From assembly GCF_000381265.1 (NCBI RefSeq), contig NZ_KB906260.1, forward strand, positions 124,001 to 188,000: 64,000 bases of DNA, in the 5' to 3' direction. This DNA is from Curvibacter lanceolatus ATCC 14669. Its GTDB lineage: Bacteria > Pseudomonadota > Gammaproteobacteria > Burkholderiales > Burkholderiaceae_C. Below are positions 48,174 to 58,670 of this stretch, piece by piece. Both the position numbers and the translations under genes were made by a program. Every line of letters starts with the position of its first letter. The stretch's first letter is position 1. Below the pieces are notes generated by a model. It ran no database searches. It saw only the letters and a list, made by a program, of their open reading frames with translations, and was not told where the DNA came from.

Positions 48174-48226
48174 ACGGACATCCATTTCACCAAGTAAAAT
48201 AAGAACAACTACAAACATGGTTAGCA

Positions 48227-49024
48227 ATGCGAAAACGAGATACCACCCAGCCGACCAGCCCAAGCATCCAGGTCATTGAGCGCATGTTTGCCCTCATTGA
48301 TGTTCTCGCTTCTCGTGAGGAGGCCATTTCGCTCAAGGAAATCAGCGAAAGAACCGGCCTGCACCCCTCCACAACCCACCGGATTCTCAATGACCTGGCA
48401 ACCGGGCGATTTGTCGATCGACCGGAAGCCGGCAACTACCGACTGGGCATGCGACTGCTGGAGCTCGGCAACCTCGTCAAGGCCCGACTCAGCGTGCGCG
48501 ATGCAGCACTCGCCCCGATGCGCGAACTGCACAAGCTGATTCAACAGCCCGTCAACCTCAGCGTTCGCCAAGGCGACGAAATTGTTTATGTCGAACGCGC
48601 CTACAGCGAGAGATCAGGCATGCAGGTGGTCAGAGCCATCGGCGGTCGGGCCCCCCTGCACCTGACCTCTGTGGGCAAGCTGTTTCTGGCCGTGGACGAA
48701 CCGCAGAAGGTCAGAGCGTATGCCACACGCACGGGCCTGGCTGGTCATACGCGCAACAGCATCACACAACTCCCCATCCTGGAACGCGAGCTGTCCAAAG
48801 CCCGCCAGTACGGCATCGCCCGCGACAACGAGGAGCTTGAACTGGGTGTGCGATGCATGGCCGCCGGTATTCATGATGATCAAGGGCGCCTGGTGGCCGG
48901 GCTCTCGATTTCCGCACCGGCAGATCGCCTGGACGAGGGCTGGTTGCCGAAGTTGGAGGCTACAGCAGGGGAAATTTCACAAGCCCTGGGCTACAACAAA
49001 CCTAGCGCCCCCAACGCAGCCTGA
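48227..49024 (+). CDS. IclR family transcriptional regulator
   Basis: 265 residues. N-terminal winged HTH (ISLKEISERTGLHPSTTHRI LNDL region, residues 35-58) and a C-terminal GAF-like effector domain (LHLTSVGKLFLAVDEPQKV, ELELGVRCMAAGIHDDQGRL, VAGLSISAPADRL). Effector unknown; IclR proteins commonly control aromatic or short-chain acid catabolism, but no such genes are adjacent. Followed by a bidirectional terminator. Confidence 0.93.
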   Translation: MRKRDTTQPTSPSIQVIERMFALIDVLASREEAISLKEISERTGLHPSTTHRILNDLATGRFVDRPEAGNYRLGMRLLELGNLVKARLSVRDAALAPMRELHKLIQQPVNLSVRQGDEIVYVERAYSERSGMQVVRAIGGRAPLHLTSVGKLFLAVDEPQKVRAYATRTGLAGHTRNSITQLPILERELSKARQYGIARDNEELELGVRCMAAGIHDDQGRLVAGLSISAPADRLDEGWLPKLEATAGEISQALGYNKPSAPNAA

Positions 49025-49060
49025 GGCCCGACCCAGGCGAATCCTGAGGCGCAGATTCAA

Positions 49061-49098
49061 AAAAAGCCCGGGTGGTACACAGACCATCCGGGCTTTTT
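49061..49098. terminator. Bidirectional terminator between iclR-type gene and pbpG
   Basis: AGCCCGGGTGGT / ACCATCCGGGCT (49065-49076 with 49083-49094; one G-T pair) with A-run before and T-run after, so it can stop both convergent genes. Confidence 0.93.
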
Positions 49099-49135
49099 TG
49101 CATGTCCACCGCATGCCGGCAGAGCGCTGTTTCGA

Positions 49136-50143
49136 TCAACCGTTGCGCGCAGCAATCATGGGATGGTTGCTTTCCACCCAACGCTTGACACGCTCTGCAT
49201 CGGCAATCCGACTGAGTTTGCCAGCAGAGTCCAGGAACACCATGATCAGCTTGCGCCCTGCCACCTTGGCTTGCATCACCAGGCACTGCCCTGCTTCAGA
49301 GATGTAGCCCGTCTTTTGCAAGCCGATGTCCCAAGCCGGGTTTTTCACCAAACGGTTGGTGTTGTTGTATTGCAGCGTGCGGCGCCCGACTTCAACCTGA
49401 TAGCCGGGCGAGGTGGTCAACTCACGCAGAACGGGATCGGTGTGAGCGGCATTCACCAACACGGCCAAATCACGCGCGCTGGATTGGTTCTTGCTGGACA
49501 GCCCTGTAGGCTCCACATAGCTGGTATCCAGCATCCCCAAAGACTTGGCCTTGGCATTCATCAACGAAACAAAGGCAGACAAGCCCCCAGGGAAGGTACG
49601 ACCAAGTGCGTGGGCAGCGCGGTTTTCACTGGACATCAAGGCAAGGTGCAGCATCTCACCCCGGCTCAACGTCGAGCCCACGGCCAGGCGGGAGCTGCTG
49701 CCCTTCTCCGTGTCCACGTCATCCTGGGTGATGGTGATGTTCTCATCCATCGACAAATGGGCTTCGCTCACGATCACGCCGGTCATGAGCTTGGTCAGGG
49801 AGGCAATGGGCAACACGGCCTGATCGTTCTTGCTCAAGAGCACTTCATGGGTGTCCTGATCCACCACCAAGGCCACGCTGGAGCGCAGAGCCAAAGGATC
49901 CGACGACCCGTGCAAACCGGCCATTTGCCCAAAAGAAGCCTTGGCCGGCACCACGGCCGCCGTGCGCACCGCCTTGTGCAAGCGCGGTGCGTGAGCGACC
50001 TTTTGAATCGCGTGAGAGCGGACAACAGGTGCCTTCTTGCGCTCCGCAGCGTGAACTCCCCCCACCGAAACAGCCAACACCAAGGCCGAGAAAGTCATCA
50101 AACGGTTGAAACGGGTCATGGGAGCGATCAAAGAAGAAATCAT
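49136..50143 (-). CDS. pbpG: Penicillin-binding protein 7-type D-alanyl-D-alanine endopeptidase
   Basis: 335-residue exported serine peptidase (S11 family) that trims peptidoglycan cross-links. Motifs: SxxK in IASLTKLMTG, SxN in SSENRAAH, KTG in GLQKTGYISEAGQC. Signal peptide core LMTFSALVLAVSVGGVHA. After it a basic proline/alanine linker precedes the catalytic domain. ATG 50143 is chosen (GGAGAG upstream); a later ATG (MTRFNRL) is possible. Stand-alone gene. Confidence 0.92.
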   Translation of the reverse strand: MISSLIAPMTRFNRLMTFSALVLAVSVGGVHAAERKKAPVVRSHAIQKVAHAPRLHKAVRTAAVVPAKASFGQMAGLHGSSDPLALRSSVALVVDQDTHEVLLSKNDQAVLPIASLTKLMTGVIVSEAHLSMDENITITQDDVDTEKGSSSRLAVGSTLSRGEMLHLALMSSENRAAHALGRTFPGGLSAFVSLMNAKAKSLGMLDTSYVEPTGLSSKNQSSARDLAVLVNAAHTDPVLRELTTSPGYQVEVGRRTLQYNNTNRLVKNPAWDIGLQKTGYISEAGQCLVMQAKVAGRKLIMVFLDSAGKLSRIADAERVKRWVESNHPMIAARNG

Positions 50144-50260
50144 GCAGGCTCTCCGTGCGGGAAACAAATTTTACGCACGGCAACAATAAAGAAAAACTCG
50201 CACAAGATCAACCACTTGCGCGAAGTTTTTCAGGCTTTCCAGTAATTATAAAGAGCCTGC

Positions 50261-51799
50261 TCAGCCCTGTGCTGCAACCCGGTCAGCTTTACTGTGCAAT
50301 TTGTTCAGCGCACTCAGGTAGGCCTTGGCTGATGCCACAACGATGTCGGGATCCGAACCTACACCGTTGACCACGCGGCCACTGTTTTGCAAACGGACAG
50401 TGACTTCGCCCTGGCTCTCGGTCGAGCCGCTGATGGCATTGACCGAATACAGCACCATTTCAGCGCCGCTTTTCACATGCGACTCGATGGCCTTGAGCGA
50501 AGCGTCCACCGGACCGTTGCCATCCGAATCGCCACGCACTTCCTTGCCTTCCACAGTGAAGACAATGCTGGCACGAGGACGCTCACCGGTCTCGCTGTGC
50601 TGCGACAGGGAAACCAAGCTGTACTGCTCCTTCTCGGTCGCAACGCTCTCATCACTGACCAAGGCCAGGATGTCTTCATCAAAAATCTCGCTCTTGCGGT
50701 CTGCCAACTCCTTGAAGCGGCTGAAGGCGGCGTTCACCTCCTGCTCGCTTTCCAGGCTGACGCCCAGTTCCTGCAGACGTTGCTTGAAGGCATTGCGACC
50801 ACTGAGTTTGCCCAGAACGATCTTGTTGGCGGACCAGCCCACATCTTCGGCCCGCATGATCTCGTAGGTATCACGCGCCTTGAGCACGCCGTCCTGGTGA
50901 ATGCCGGAAGCATGTGCAAAAGCATTGGCACCGACCACGGCCTTGTTCGGCTGAACCACAAAACCTGTGGTCTGGCTCACCATTCGGCTGGCAGCAACGA
51001 TGTGCTGGGTGTCAATGTTCAAATCCAGATTGAAGTAATCACGGCGAGTCTTCACCGCCATCACCACCTCTTCAAGTGAACAATTGCCGGCCCGCTCACC
51101 CAGACCGTTGATCGTGCATTCGATCTGACGGGCTCCACCAATCTTGACGCCGGCCAAAGAGTTGGCCACTGCCATGCCCAGATCGTTGTGGCAATGAACC
51201 GACCAGATGGCCTTGTCGGAGTTGGGCACACGTTCGCGCAGGGTCTTGATGAAGTTTCCGTACAGCTCCGGCACAGCGTAGCCCACCGTGTCGGGAATGT
51301 TGAGGGTCGTCGCTCCTTCGTTGATCACGGTCTCGAGCACGCGGCACAGAAAGTCCATGTCACTGCGGTAGCCGTCTTCGGGGCTGAACTCCACATCGGC
51401 CACCAGGTTGCGGGCAAAACGCACGGCCTGCTTGGCCTGTTCAAGGACCTGATCCGGCGTCATGCGCAGCTTCTTCTCCATGTGCAAGGGAGAGGTTGCA
51501 ATGAAGGTGTGGATACGCGAGCTGTTGGCACCGCGCAGCGCCTCGGCCGCTCGGGAAATATCTCGATCGTTGGCACGGGACAGAGAACAGACGGTCGAGT
51601 CCTTGATCGCATTGGCGATGGTCTGGACGGCCTCGAAGTCTCCATTGGAACTGGCCGCAAAGCCGGCCTCGATCACGTCCACTCGAAGTCGCTCCAGCTG
51701 ACGTGCAATGCGCAGCTTTTCGTCCTTGGTCATGGAGGCGCCAGGGGATTGCTCGCCATCACGCAAAGTGGTGTCGAAAATGATCAGCTTGTCAGTCAT
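50261..51799 (-). CDS. leuA: 2-isopropylmalate synthase
   Basis: 512 residues; first committed step of leucine synthesis (acetyl-CoA plus 2-ketoisovalerate). TIM-barrel catalytic domain opens [20 protein letters not shown], with the metal-binding HCHND in [18 protein letters not shown]; the C-terminal leucine-feedback domain ([40 protein letters not shown]) is complete. Length fits the LeuA type 1. The transcript leader carries an attenuator with a leucine-rich peptide (51843-52014). Confidence 0.97.
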   Translation of the reverse strand: MTDKLIIFDTTLRDGEQSPGASMTKDEKLRIARQLERLRVDVIEAGFAASSNGDFEAVQTIANAIKDSTVCSLSRANDRDISRAAEALRGANSSRIHTFIATSPLHMEKKLRMTPDQVLEQAKQAVRFARNLVADVEFSPEDGYRSDMDFLCRVLETVINEGATTLNIPDTVGYAVPELYGNFIKTLRERVPNSDKAIWSVHCHNDLGMAVANSLAGVKIGGARQIECTINGLGERAGNCSLEEVVMAVKTRRDYFNLDLNIDTQHIVAASRMVSQTTGFVVQPNKAVVGANAFAHASGIHQDGVLKARDTYEIMRAEDVGWSANKIVLGKLSGRNAFKQRLQELGVSLESEQEVNAAFSRFKELADRKSEIFDEDILALVSDESVATEKEQYSLVSLSQHSETGERPRASIVFTVEGKEVRGDSDGNGPVDASLKAIESHVKSGAEMVLYSVNAISGSTESQGEVTVRLQNSGRVVNGVGSDPDIVVASAKAYLSALNKLHSKADRVAAQG

Positions 51800-51831
51800 G
51801 AAGGTCTCCGAAAAGGTTGAATCTTGAGCCC

Positions 51832-51930
51832 AAAAAAGAAAAGGCCCGCAGCAGATGAAACTGGCGGGCCGCTCGGGGTAATCCTGGTGTCAGATGTACG
51901 CGCTCAGCCCGCCCTGCTTAGCAGAAGGGC
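51832..51930 (-). promoter_or_regulatory. Leucine attenuator of leuA
   Basis: Four mutually exclusive arms can be drawn on the minus strand. Arm 1 GCCCTTCTGC (51921-51930) covers the last leucine codons. Arm 2 GCAGGGCGGGC (51907-51917) runs up to the leader stop. Arm 3 GCCCGCC (51863-51869) is complementary to arm 2. Arms 3/4 GGCCCGC with GCGGGCC (51864-51870, 51843-51849) plus a T-rich tail to 51832 form a terminator. Ribosome stalling on leucine codons would free arm 2 to pair with arm 3 and prevent termination. Confidence 0.75.
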
Positions 51931-52014
51931 CACTAGCGACAAGCCAATGTAAGCGAACAGCTCAAACTTGAGAGCCGCACCAACACCGACACGCAACAAG
52001 TGGGAAACACGCAT
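51904..52014 (-). CDS. Putative leuA leader peptide (36 residues)
   Basis: ATG at 52014, stop at 51904-51906, translating to MRVSHLLRVGVGAALKFELF then AYIGLSLVALLLSRAG. Nine of 36 residues are leucine, with rare CTA and CTT codons clustered at the end (CTA GTG GCC CTT CTG CTA) immediately before a terminator, the design of an attenuation leader. The hydrophobic C-half could alternatively mean a small membrane protein. No strong ribosome site precedes it. It begins 26 bases past pssA. Confidence 0.6.
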   Translation of the reverse strand: MRVSHLLRVGVGAALKFELFAYIGLSLVALLLSRAG

Positions 52015-52040
52015 GCGGCCAAATGTAGCACAGGCTCCAC

Positions 52041-52880
52041 TCACTTGTGCAAGCCGCGTTCGTCCGGCTCATCGGTGCTTGTACTGATCACGCTGGTCTG
52101 CATGCCTTTGGTTCGACGCCAGATGTACACGCCATATCCACTGAACCCATAGATGATGAACAAGCCAAACAACACGATGGGCGGGTGAATGTTGATGACG
52201 GCAATCCCCAACGCGATGAGCACAATCACAGCGAACGGAACACTGCGCTTGAAATGCACGTCCTTGAAACTGTAGAAAGGCACGTTCGTGACCATGGTGA
52301 GGCCGGCATACAAAGTCAGCGCAAAGGTGATCCAGGTCACCTGGGTCCAGGTCAACCAGCTGGACTCACCAGCTCGAATGCCCGCTTCAGTCACCAACCA
52401 GATCAGCCCAGCCACCAGGGCAGCGGCAGCAGGCGAAGGCAAGCCCTGGAAGTAGCGCTTGTCGACAACGCCGGTATTGACATTGAAACGAGCCAGTCTG
52501 AGTGCCGCGCAGGCGCAGTAGACGAAGGCCGCGATCCAACCCCAGCGCCCCAAGCCCTTGAGCGCCCACTCATAGGCAATCAAGGCAGGCGCGGCGCCGA
52601 AAGAGACCATGTCAGCCAGCGAATCCATCTGCTCACCAAAGGCACTTTGGGTGTTGGTCATGCGCGCCACGCGGCCATCCAGGCTGTCCAGCACCATGGC
52701 ACAAAAAACACCCACCGCGGCCTGATCGAAACGACCATTCATGGCCATCACGATCGAATAAAAGCCGCCAAACAAGGCTGCCAACGTGAACAGGTTCGGC
52801 AGCACATAGATGCCTTTTCTGCGCTTTGGCAGCACCACCTCATCCAGGCCGTCAGGTGATGACGCATTGCCATCGTGCAT
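52041..52880 (-). CDS. pssA: CDP-diacylglycerol--serine O-phosphatidyltransferase
   Basis: 279-residue polytopic membrane enzyme making phosphatidylserine, precursor of phosphatidylethanolamine. CDP-alcohol phosphotransferase motif D-G-x2-A-R-x8-G-x3-D-x3-D is seen as DSLDGRVARMTNTQSAFGEQ followed by MDSLAD. About eight hydrophobic segments; N-terminal KRRKGIYVLPNLFTLAALFGG is typical of the PssA subclass II. ATG 52880 with GGAGAA just upstream is preferred over one 18 bases earlier. Lies between ilvC and leuA, as in many Burkholderiales. Confidence 0.95.
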   Translation of the reverse strand: MHDGNASSPDGLDEVVLPKRRKGIYVLPNLFTLAALFGGFYSIVMAMNGRFDQAAVGVFCAMVLDSLDGRVARMTNTQSAFGEQMDSLADMVSFGAAPALIAYEWALKGLGRWGWIAAFVYCACAALRLARFNVNTGVVDKRYFQGLPSPAAAALVAGLIWLVTEAGIRAGESSWLTWTQVTWITFALTLYAGLTMVTNVPFYSFKDVHFKRSVPFAVIVLIALGIAVINIHPPIVLFGLFIIYGFSGYGVYIWRRTKGMQTSVISTSTDEPDERGLHK

Positions 52881-52984
52881 GAATCGTTCTCCATTCAATA
52901 AAGCAGCAACCCGCTCAGAGTTGCCTGCAGGGCCGGGCGAAACACCAAGCCTAGTCAGCCAAGTTTAAGCCACAGGGCTCCTGT

Positions 52985-53022
52985 CAAAGAAAAAAACAAG
53001 GGCCACCCGAGGGTGGCCCTTG
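52985..53022 (-). terminator. Rho-independent terminator after ilvC
   Basis: CAAGGGCCACCC / GGGTGGCCCTTG 12-bp stem (52997-53022) followed on the minus strand by TTTTTTTCTTT. It ends the ilvBNC transcript before pssA. Confidence 0.95.
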
Positions 53023-53062
53023 TCTGCACCAGGCTATGGCCTTGCGGCCACACCGGGTTTCA

Positions 53063-54205
<1,143 letters not shown>

Positions 54206-54697
54206 TCAGACGCGCAGTATTCTCTCACCACGACCAATGCCGCTGGCACCCGTGCGAACGGTCTCCAGAATGGCACTGCGGTCGATGGCGTCCAGGAACG
54301 CATCGTTCTTGGACAGATCACCGGTCAGTTCGATGGTGTAGCTCTTCTCTGTCACGTCGATGATGCGGCCGCGGAAGATGTCGGCCATGCGCTTCATTTC
54401 TTCGCGCTCCTTGCCCACGGCACGGACCTTCACCATCATGAGTTCACGCTCTGTGTAGGCGCCCTCGGTCAGATCCACCACCTTCACCACTTCGATCAGG
54501 CGATTCAAGTGCTTGGTGATCTGCTCAATGACGTCATCGGAACCGGTTGTCTGGATCGTCATGCGCGACAGACTGGGATCTTCGGTCGGAGCCACTGTGA
54601 GCGACTCGATGTTGTAGCCGCGGGCCGAAAAAAGGCCCACCACGCGGGACAGAGCGCCTGCCTCGTTTTCGAGCAGGACAGCGATGATGTGCTTCAT
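54206..54697 (-). CDS. ilvN: Acetolactate synthase small (regulatory) subunit
   Basis: 163 residues with an N-terminal ACT domain (KHIIAVLLENEAGALSRVVG, LFSARGYNIESLTVAPTEDP) that binds valine and a C-terminal activation domain (MKRMADIFRGRIIDVTEKSY). ATG 54697 with AGGAAT upstream; the ORF extends 21 codons upstream without homology. Some annotations call this ilvH. Gap to ilvC about 125 bases, to ilvB about 115. Confidence 0.96.
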   Translation of the reverse strand: MKHIIAVLLENEAGALSRVVGLFSARGYNIESLTVAPTEDPSLSRMTIQTTGSDDVIEQITKHLNRLIEVVKVVDLTEGAYTERELMMVKVRAVGKEREEMKRMADIFRGRIIDVTEKSYTIELTGDLSKNDAFLDAIDRSAILETVRTGASGIGRGERILRV

Positions 54698-54813
54698 GAA
54701 AAGGATTCCTCTTTTCGCCGCCCTCCCCACACCACGGTAATGGTGCAGCTTGGCGGTCAATAGATTCGTCGAAAGATTGAGCCCGGTGTCAGGACGGCAC
54801 CGGCGCCCGCATG

Positions 54814-56583
54814 TCAGAGGTCTTCAGACCCCAGCAGCATCTCGGTGATGCCCTTGCCAGCCTGCACCATCGGGAACACGTTCTCGGTGGGGTCGGTACG
54901 GAAGTCCATGAACACGGTACGGTCCTTGAGCTTGCGAGCCTCGCGCAGGGCAGGCTCGACGTCCTGGGGGCGCTCGATCAGCATGCCCACATGACCATAG
55001 GCCTCGGCCAACTTCACGAAGTTCGGCAACGCATCCATGTAGCTGTGGCTGTAGCGCCCGGAGTACTCGATCTCCTGCCACTGACGCACCATGCCGAGAT
55101 AGCGGTTGTTCAGCGAGCAGATCTTGATCGGCGTGTTGTACTGCAGGCAGGTGGACAACTCCTGGATGTTCATCTGCACGGAGCCTTCGCCCGTGATGCA
55201 GAACACCTCGCTGTCAGGCTTGGCCAGCTTGATGCCCATGGCATAGGGGATGCCCACGCCCATGGTCCCCAGACCGCCAGAGTTGATCCAACGGCGCGGC
55301 TCATCAAAGCGGTAGTACTGGGCGGCCCACATCTGATGCTGGCCCACATCGGAGGTGATGTAGGTATCAGCGTCGCGGGTCATGTTCCAGAGGGTCTCAA
55401 CCACATACTGCGGTTTGATGACCTCACCATTGCCTCGGTCGTATTTCAGGCAGTCACGCTTGCGCCAGCCCTCGATGGTGTCCCACCAAGCCCCCAGTGC
55501 AGAAGCATCAGGACGCTGGCTGCCCTCGCGAATCATGCTGATCAATTCACCCAGCACATCCTTCACATCGCCCACGATGGGGATGTCCACCTTCACCCGC
55601 TTGGAGATGCTGGAGGGATCGATGTCAATGTGGATGATCTTGCGCTCGTTCTGGGCAAAGTGCTTGGGATTGCCGATCACGCGGTCGTCAAACCGGGCCC
55701 CCACCGCCAGCAGGACATCACAGTTCTGCATCGCATTGTTGGCCTCGATGGTGCCGTGCATGCCCAGCATGCCCAGGAACTTGCGGTCGGACGCAGGGAA
55801 GGCGCCCAAGCCCATCAAGGTATTGGTCACCGGGTAGCCGAGCAACTCGACCAAGGTGCGCAGTTCCTGCGTCGCATTGCCCAGCAACACACCACCACCG
55901 GTGTAGATGTAGGGGCGCTTGGCCGTCAACAGCAGTTGCAGGGCCTTGCGGATCTGCCCGCCATGGCCTTTGCGCACCGGGTTGTACGAACGCATCTCCA
56001 CGGTCTCGGGGTAGCCGGTGTAAGGCACCTTTTTGAAGGACACGTCCTTGGGGATATCCACCACCACAGGGCCAGGTCGGCCGCTGCGTGCGATGTGGAA
56101 AGCCTTCTTCAGGGTCAACGCCAGATCGCGGGGATCCTTCACCAGGAAATTGTGCTTGACGATGGGGCGTGTGATGCCCACGGTATCGCACTCCTGGAAG
56201 GCATCCAGACCGATTGCCGGTGTGGGCACCTGACCGCTGATGATCACCATCGGGATGCTGTCCATGTAGGCCGTGGCAATACCGGTGACCGCATTGGTCA
56301 AACCTGGGCCAGACGTTACCAAAGCAACGCCCACGTCGCCAGTGGCACGTGCATACCCGTCGGCAGCATGGACAGCGGCCTGCTCATGGCGCACCAAAAC
56401 GTGCTGAATCGTATCTTGCTTGTAAAGCGCGTCGTAGATGTAGAGAACCGCACCGCCTGGGTAACCCCAGATGTACTTGACGCCTTCAGCCTGAAGGCCT
56501 TTGATGAGAATTTCCGAGCCCATCAGCTCTTGCGAGGGCACTGCAGCAGCAGCGGAGGCCAGTTCGGCCTTTGAGATTTCCAT
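54814..56583 (-). CDS. ilvB: Acetolactate synthase large (catalytic) subunit
   Basis: 589-residue ThDP/FAD enzyme, first common step of branched-chain amino-acid synthesis. [20 protein letters not shown] and [20 protein letters not shown] at the N-terminus with catalytic glutamate, FAD region [20 protein letters not shown], and the ThDP magnesium motif GEGSVQMN...NNRYLGM. The first acidic residue of that motif is Glu rather than Asp (GEG, not GDG), which I believe is ordinary for betaproteobacterial enzymes. ATG 56583 preferred (AAAGG upstream); 56589 possible. Confidence 0.97.
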   Translation of the reverse strand: MEISKAELASAAAAVPSQELMGSEILIKGLQAEGVKYIWGYPGGAVLYIYDALYKQDTIQHVLVRHEQAAVHAADGYARATGDVGVALVTSGPGLTNAVTGIATAYMDSIPMVIISGQVPTPAIGLDAFQECDTVGITRPIVKHNFLVKDPRDLALTLKKAFHIARSGRPGPVVVDIPKDVSFKKVPYTGYPETVEMRSYNPVRKGHGGQIRKALQLLLTAKRPYIYTGGGVLLGNATQELRTLVELLGYPVTNTLMGLGAFPASDRKFLGMLGMHGTIEANNAMQNCDVLLAVGARFDDRVIGNPKHFAQNERKIIHIDIDPSSISKRVKVDIPIVGDVKDVLGELISMIREGSQRPDASALGAWWDTIEGWRKRDCLKYDRGNGEVIKPQYVVETLWNMTRDADTYITSDVGQHQMWAAQYYRFDEPRRWINSGGLGTMGVGIPYAMGIKLAKPDSEVFCITGEGSVQMNIQELSTCLQYNTPIKICSLNNRYLGMVRQWQEIEYSGRYSHSYMDALPNFVKLAEAYGHVGMLIERPQDVEPALREARKLKDRTVFMDFRTDPTENVFPMVQAGKGITEMLLGSEDL

Positions 56584-56870
56584 GATCAACCTTTGTGAAT
56601 TTCTCTGACGAAAAACCTTGGGTGCCCCTTCCCGAGCTCTTGTGGAGCCGCGTCAGGACTTAGGACCACAGCCATGGGCACACTGATTCTTGTGCCGGAC
56701 GGTGACCCGTTTGCCGTTAATTTGCTCGCGCATTATCGCATCCAGGTCCTTCAATTCGCGCACATCGCCAAAAATTTCAGCCTGTCAATGCGATAATTCG
56801 CGCCTGCCTTGGCGATGATCCTGCCGCCAACGCGCATCAACCCCGCAAAGCTGCACACGTCAGAGCCCAC

Positions 56871-57437
56871 TTGGCCACCGAACAAGAACTGTCGGATTTC
56901 CTCAGGGAGGTCGAGAAGCGAGCCTTCAAGCGCTCTCTCTACCACGTCCGCAATGAAGAAGCGGCGCTGGACATCGTTCAGGATGCCATGCTCAAGCTCG
57001 CCGAACATTACGGCGACAAGCCGCCCAATGAGCTACCGATGCTCTTCCAGCGCATTCTTTCCAATTGCACGCTGGACTGGTTTCGTCGCCAAAAAACACG
57101 CAACGCACTTTTTTCGAGCCTGAGCGACTTCGAGGGCGCAGGCGATGAAGGTGATTTTGATCTGCTGGAAACTTTTAGAGGCAGCGACCCCTCTGAGCAG
57201 ACTGAAAGTGCAGAAGACACGACCCGTCGGGCTCAAATTTTGCATGCGATCGAAAAAGAGATTCAGGAGCTGCCCGCTCGTCAACGAGAAGCGTTCCTGA
57301 TGCGTTACTGGGAGGAAATGGATGTTGCCGAGACGGCAGCCGCCATGGGCTGCTCCGAAGGCAGCGTCAAGACACATTGCTCCAGAGCCGTTCAGGCCCT
57401 GGGAAGGGCCTTGAAGGCAAAGGGACTACAACCATGA
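56871..57437 (+). CDS. ECF-type RNA polymerase sigma factor
   Basis: 188 residues. Region 2 (AFKRSLYHVRNEEAALDIVQ DAML) with the -10-recognising RILSNCTLDWFRRQKTRN, and region 4 (ELPARQREAFLMRYWEEMDV, AAAMGCSEGSVKTHCSRAVQ) with the -35 HTH; no region 1 or 3, as in ECF sigmas. The start is taken at TTG 56871 (MATEQELSDFL), since no ATG/GTG lies suitably upstream. Its stop overlaps the next gene (ATGA), whose product has a membrane helix and may be its regulator. Confidence 0.92.
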   Translation: MATEQELSDFLREVEKRAFKRSLYHVRNEEAALDIVQDAMLKLAEHYGDKPPNELPMLFQRILSNCTLDWFRRQKTRNALFSSLSDFEGAGDEGDFDLLETFRGSDPSEQTESAEDTTRRAQILHAIEKEIQELPARQREAFLMRYWEEMDVAETAAAMGCSEGSVKTHCSRAVQALGRALKAKGLQP

Positions 57438-57883
57438 ACAAGACGCTTCAATACAACCTTTCTCAAATGGCGGCAGAAGATCTCTTCGGCCAGAAGGTTG
57501 CAAAACGCCTGGACGCGGCATCCCAAGACCTGCCTTATGACATCTCGGAGCGCCTGCGCGCGGCTCGGATGCAAGCCCTTGCCAAGCGCAAGGTGGTCGC
57601 CGTGCGCACCACCGCCCCCGCCGTGATGAGCGCAGGCAATGGCGTCGCCACACTGAATTTCGGGGGTGAAAGCTTTGGTATCTGGGGACGTCTGGCCGCA
57701 GCCCTGCCTCTGATTGCGCTTGTCGCAGGCCTTTTTGTCATTCAGGTGGTGCAGGATGAGGATCACGCCAACGAACTGGCAGAAGTTGATACTGCACTGC
57801 TGACCGATGACTTGCCCCCACAAGCTTACGCGGACCCCGGTTTCGCCCAATTCCTGAAGACGCGGGCCAGCGAAGAACATTGA
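57434..57883 (+). CDS. DUF3619 family membrane protein, possible anti-sigma partner
   Basis: 149 residues. Soluble N-terminal part with a basic helix (YDISERLRAARMQALAKRKV), one membrane helix (LAAALPLIALVAGLFVIQVV, about 95-114), and a short acidic periplasmic tail (ALLTDDLPPQAYADPGFAQF). The DUF3619 family has no assigned biochemistry. Its ATG overlaps the stop of the sigma-factor gene, giving strict coupling, and its topology (N-in, single pass) is that of membrane anti-sigma factors. That role is inference; it lacks a recognisable zinc-type ASD motif. Confidence 0.8.
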   Translation: MNKTLQYNLSQMAAEDLFGQKVAKRLDAASQDLPYDISERLRAARMQALAKRKVVAVRTTAPAVMSAGNGVATLNFGGESFGIWGRLAAALPLIALVAGLFVIQVVQDEDHANELAEVDTALLTDDLPPQAYADPGFAQFLKTRASEEH

Positions 57884-57894
57884 CCTCTGTTTGT

Positions 57895-58653
57895 ATGCTC
57901 CAGGCGCCACGGCACTCTTTTTCCATCGTCCGCCAATTCGCGGTCGTATCGGCATGCATTCTTGCCTTGGGTGCCTCGACTGCATCTGTTCATGCCAACG
58001 AAGCTTCCTCTGGCGCAAACGAAGAACCCCATCCAGAACTCAATACACCCCCATTGGGGGCGTCCTCGAGTCCTCTGCCTGTCGATGCTGAAAAGCACAA
58101 GGCCACCCCCGTCAAACCAGCCCCCAAGCGACCCGTGCTGAATCAGCGCCCCATGTGGGTGGATCTGACGCGGGCACAGCAAGAAGCACTGGAGCCCCTG
58201 TCGGCGCGCTGGGACAGCATGAGCGAAGCTCACAAGCGCAAATGGATCGCTCTCTCCCACAACTTCAAAAGCCTTTCCGCTGAAGAGCAAGAGAAGTTGC
58301 ACAGCCGCATGGCTGAATGGGTTGGCCTGACTGTGCAGGAGCGCGTCCAGGCCCGTCTGAACTTTGCGCAAACCAAAAAGCTCGCGCCAGAAGAAAAACG
58401 AGCCCAGTGGGAGGCTTACCAAGCATTGACAGACGAAGAGCGCAAGGAACTGGCGATTCAGGCCCCGGTTCATCCGATGGGTGCCGCAACGCCAGTGAAG
58501 CCCGTACCCGCCAAAAAACTGGCCATGATCCCTGTTTCAAGATCCACCGTGCGAAGCACAGGCAAAATCGAAACTGGCCCGCACCATGTGGACATGCACA
58601 CCTTGCTCCCCACAGCTTCTGGCGCTACCGCGACCAGCAGTACGGGGCGTTGA
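57895..58653 (+). CDS. DUF3106 family exported protein
   Basis: 252 residues. Signal-type N-terminus (FSIVRQFAVVSACILALGAS, cleavage near VHA-NEA), a proline-rich linker, then the DUF3106 helical domain rich in Trp and charged residues: WVDLTRAQQEALEPLSARWD, MSEAHKRKWIALSHNFKSLS, WEAYQALTDEERKELA, repeats of a W-x-LT/LS-x2-E/Q pattern. Function unknown. ATG 57895 is 11 bases after the DUF3619 stop. Third gene of the sigma operon; perhaps an envelope-stress periplasmic sensor in the manner of Spy/CpxP, but this is only analogy. Confidence 0.82.
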   Translation: MLQAPRHSFSIVRQFAVVSACILALGASTASVHANEASSGANEEPHPELNTPPLGASSSPLPVDAEKHKATPVKPAPKRPVLNQRPMWVDLTRAQQEALEPLSARWDSMSEAHKRKWIALSHNFKSLSAEEQEKLHSRMAEWVGLTVQERVQARLNFAQTKKLAPEEKRAQWEAYQALTDEERKELAIQAPVHPMGAATPVKPVPAKKLAMIPVSRSTVRSTGKIETGPHHVDMHTLLPTASGATATSSTGR

Positions 58654-58670
58654 ACCCAAGCAACTGCACA

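Noticed and set aside
54811-56574. 587-codon plus-strand frame opposite ilvB
   Set aside because: Shadow of a strongly conserved ilvB gene; no recognisable protein features.
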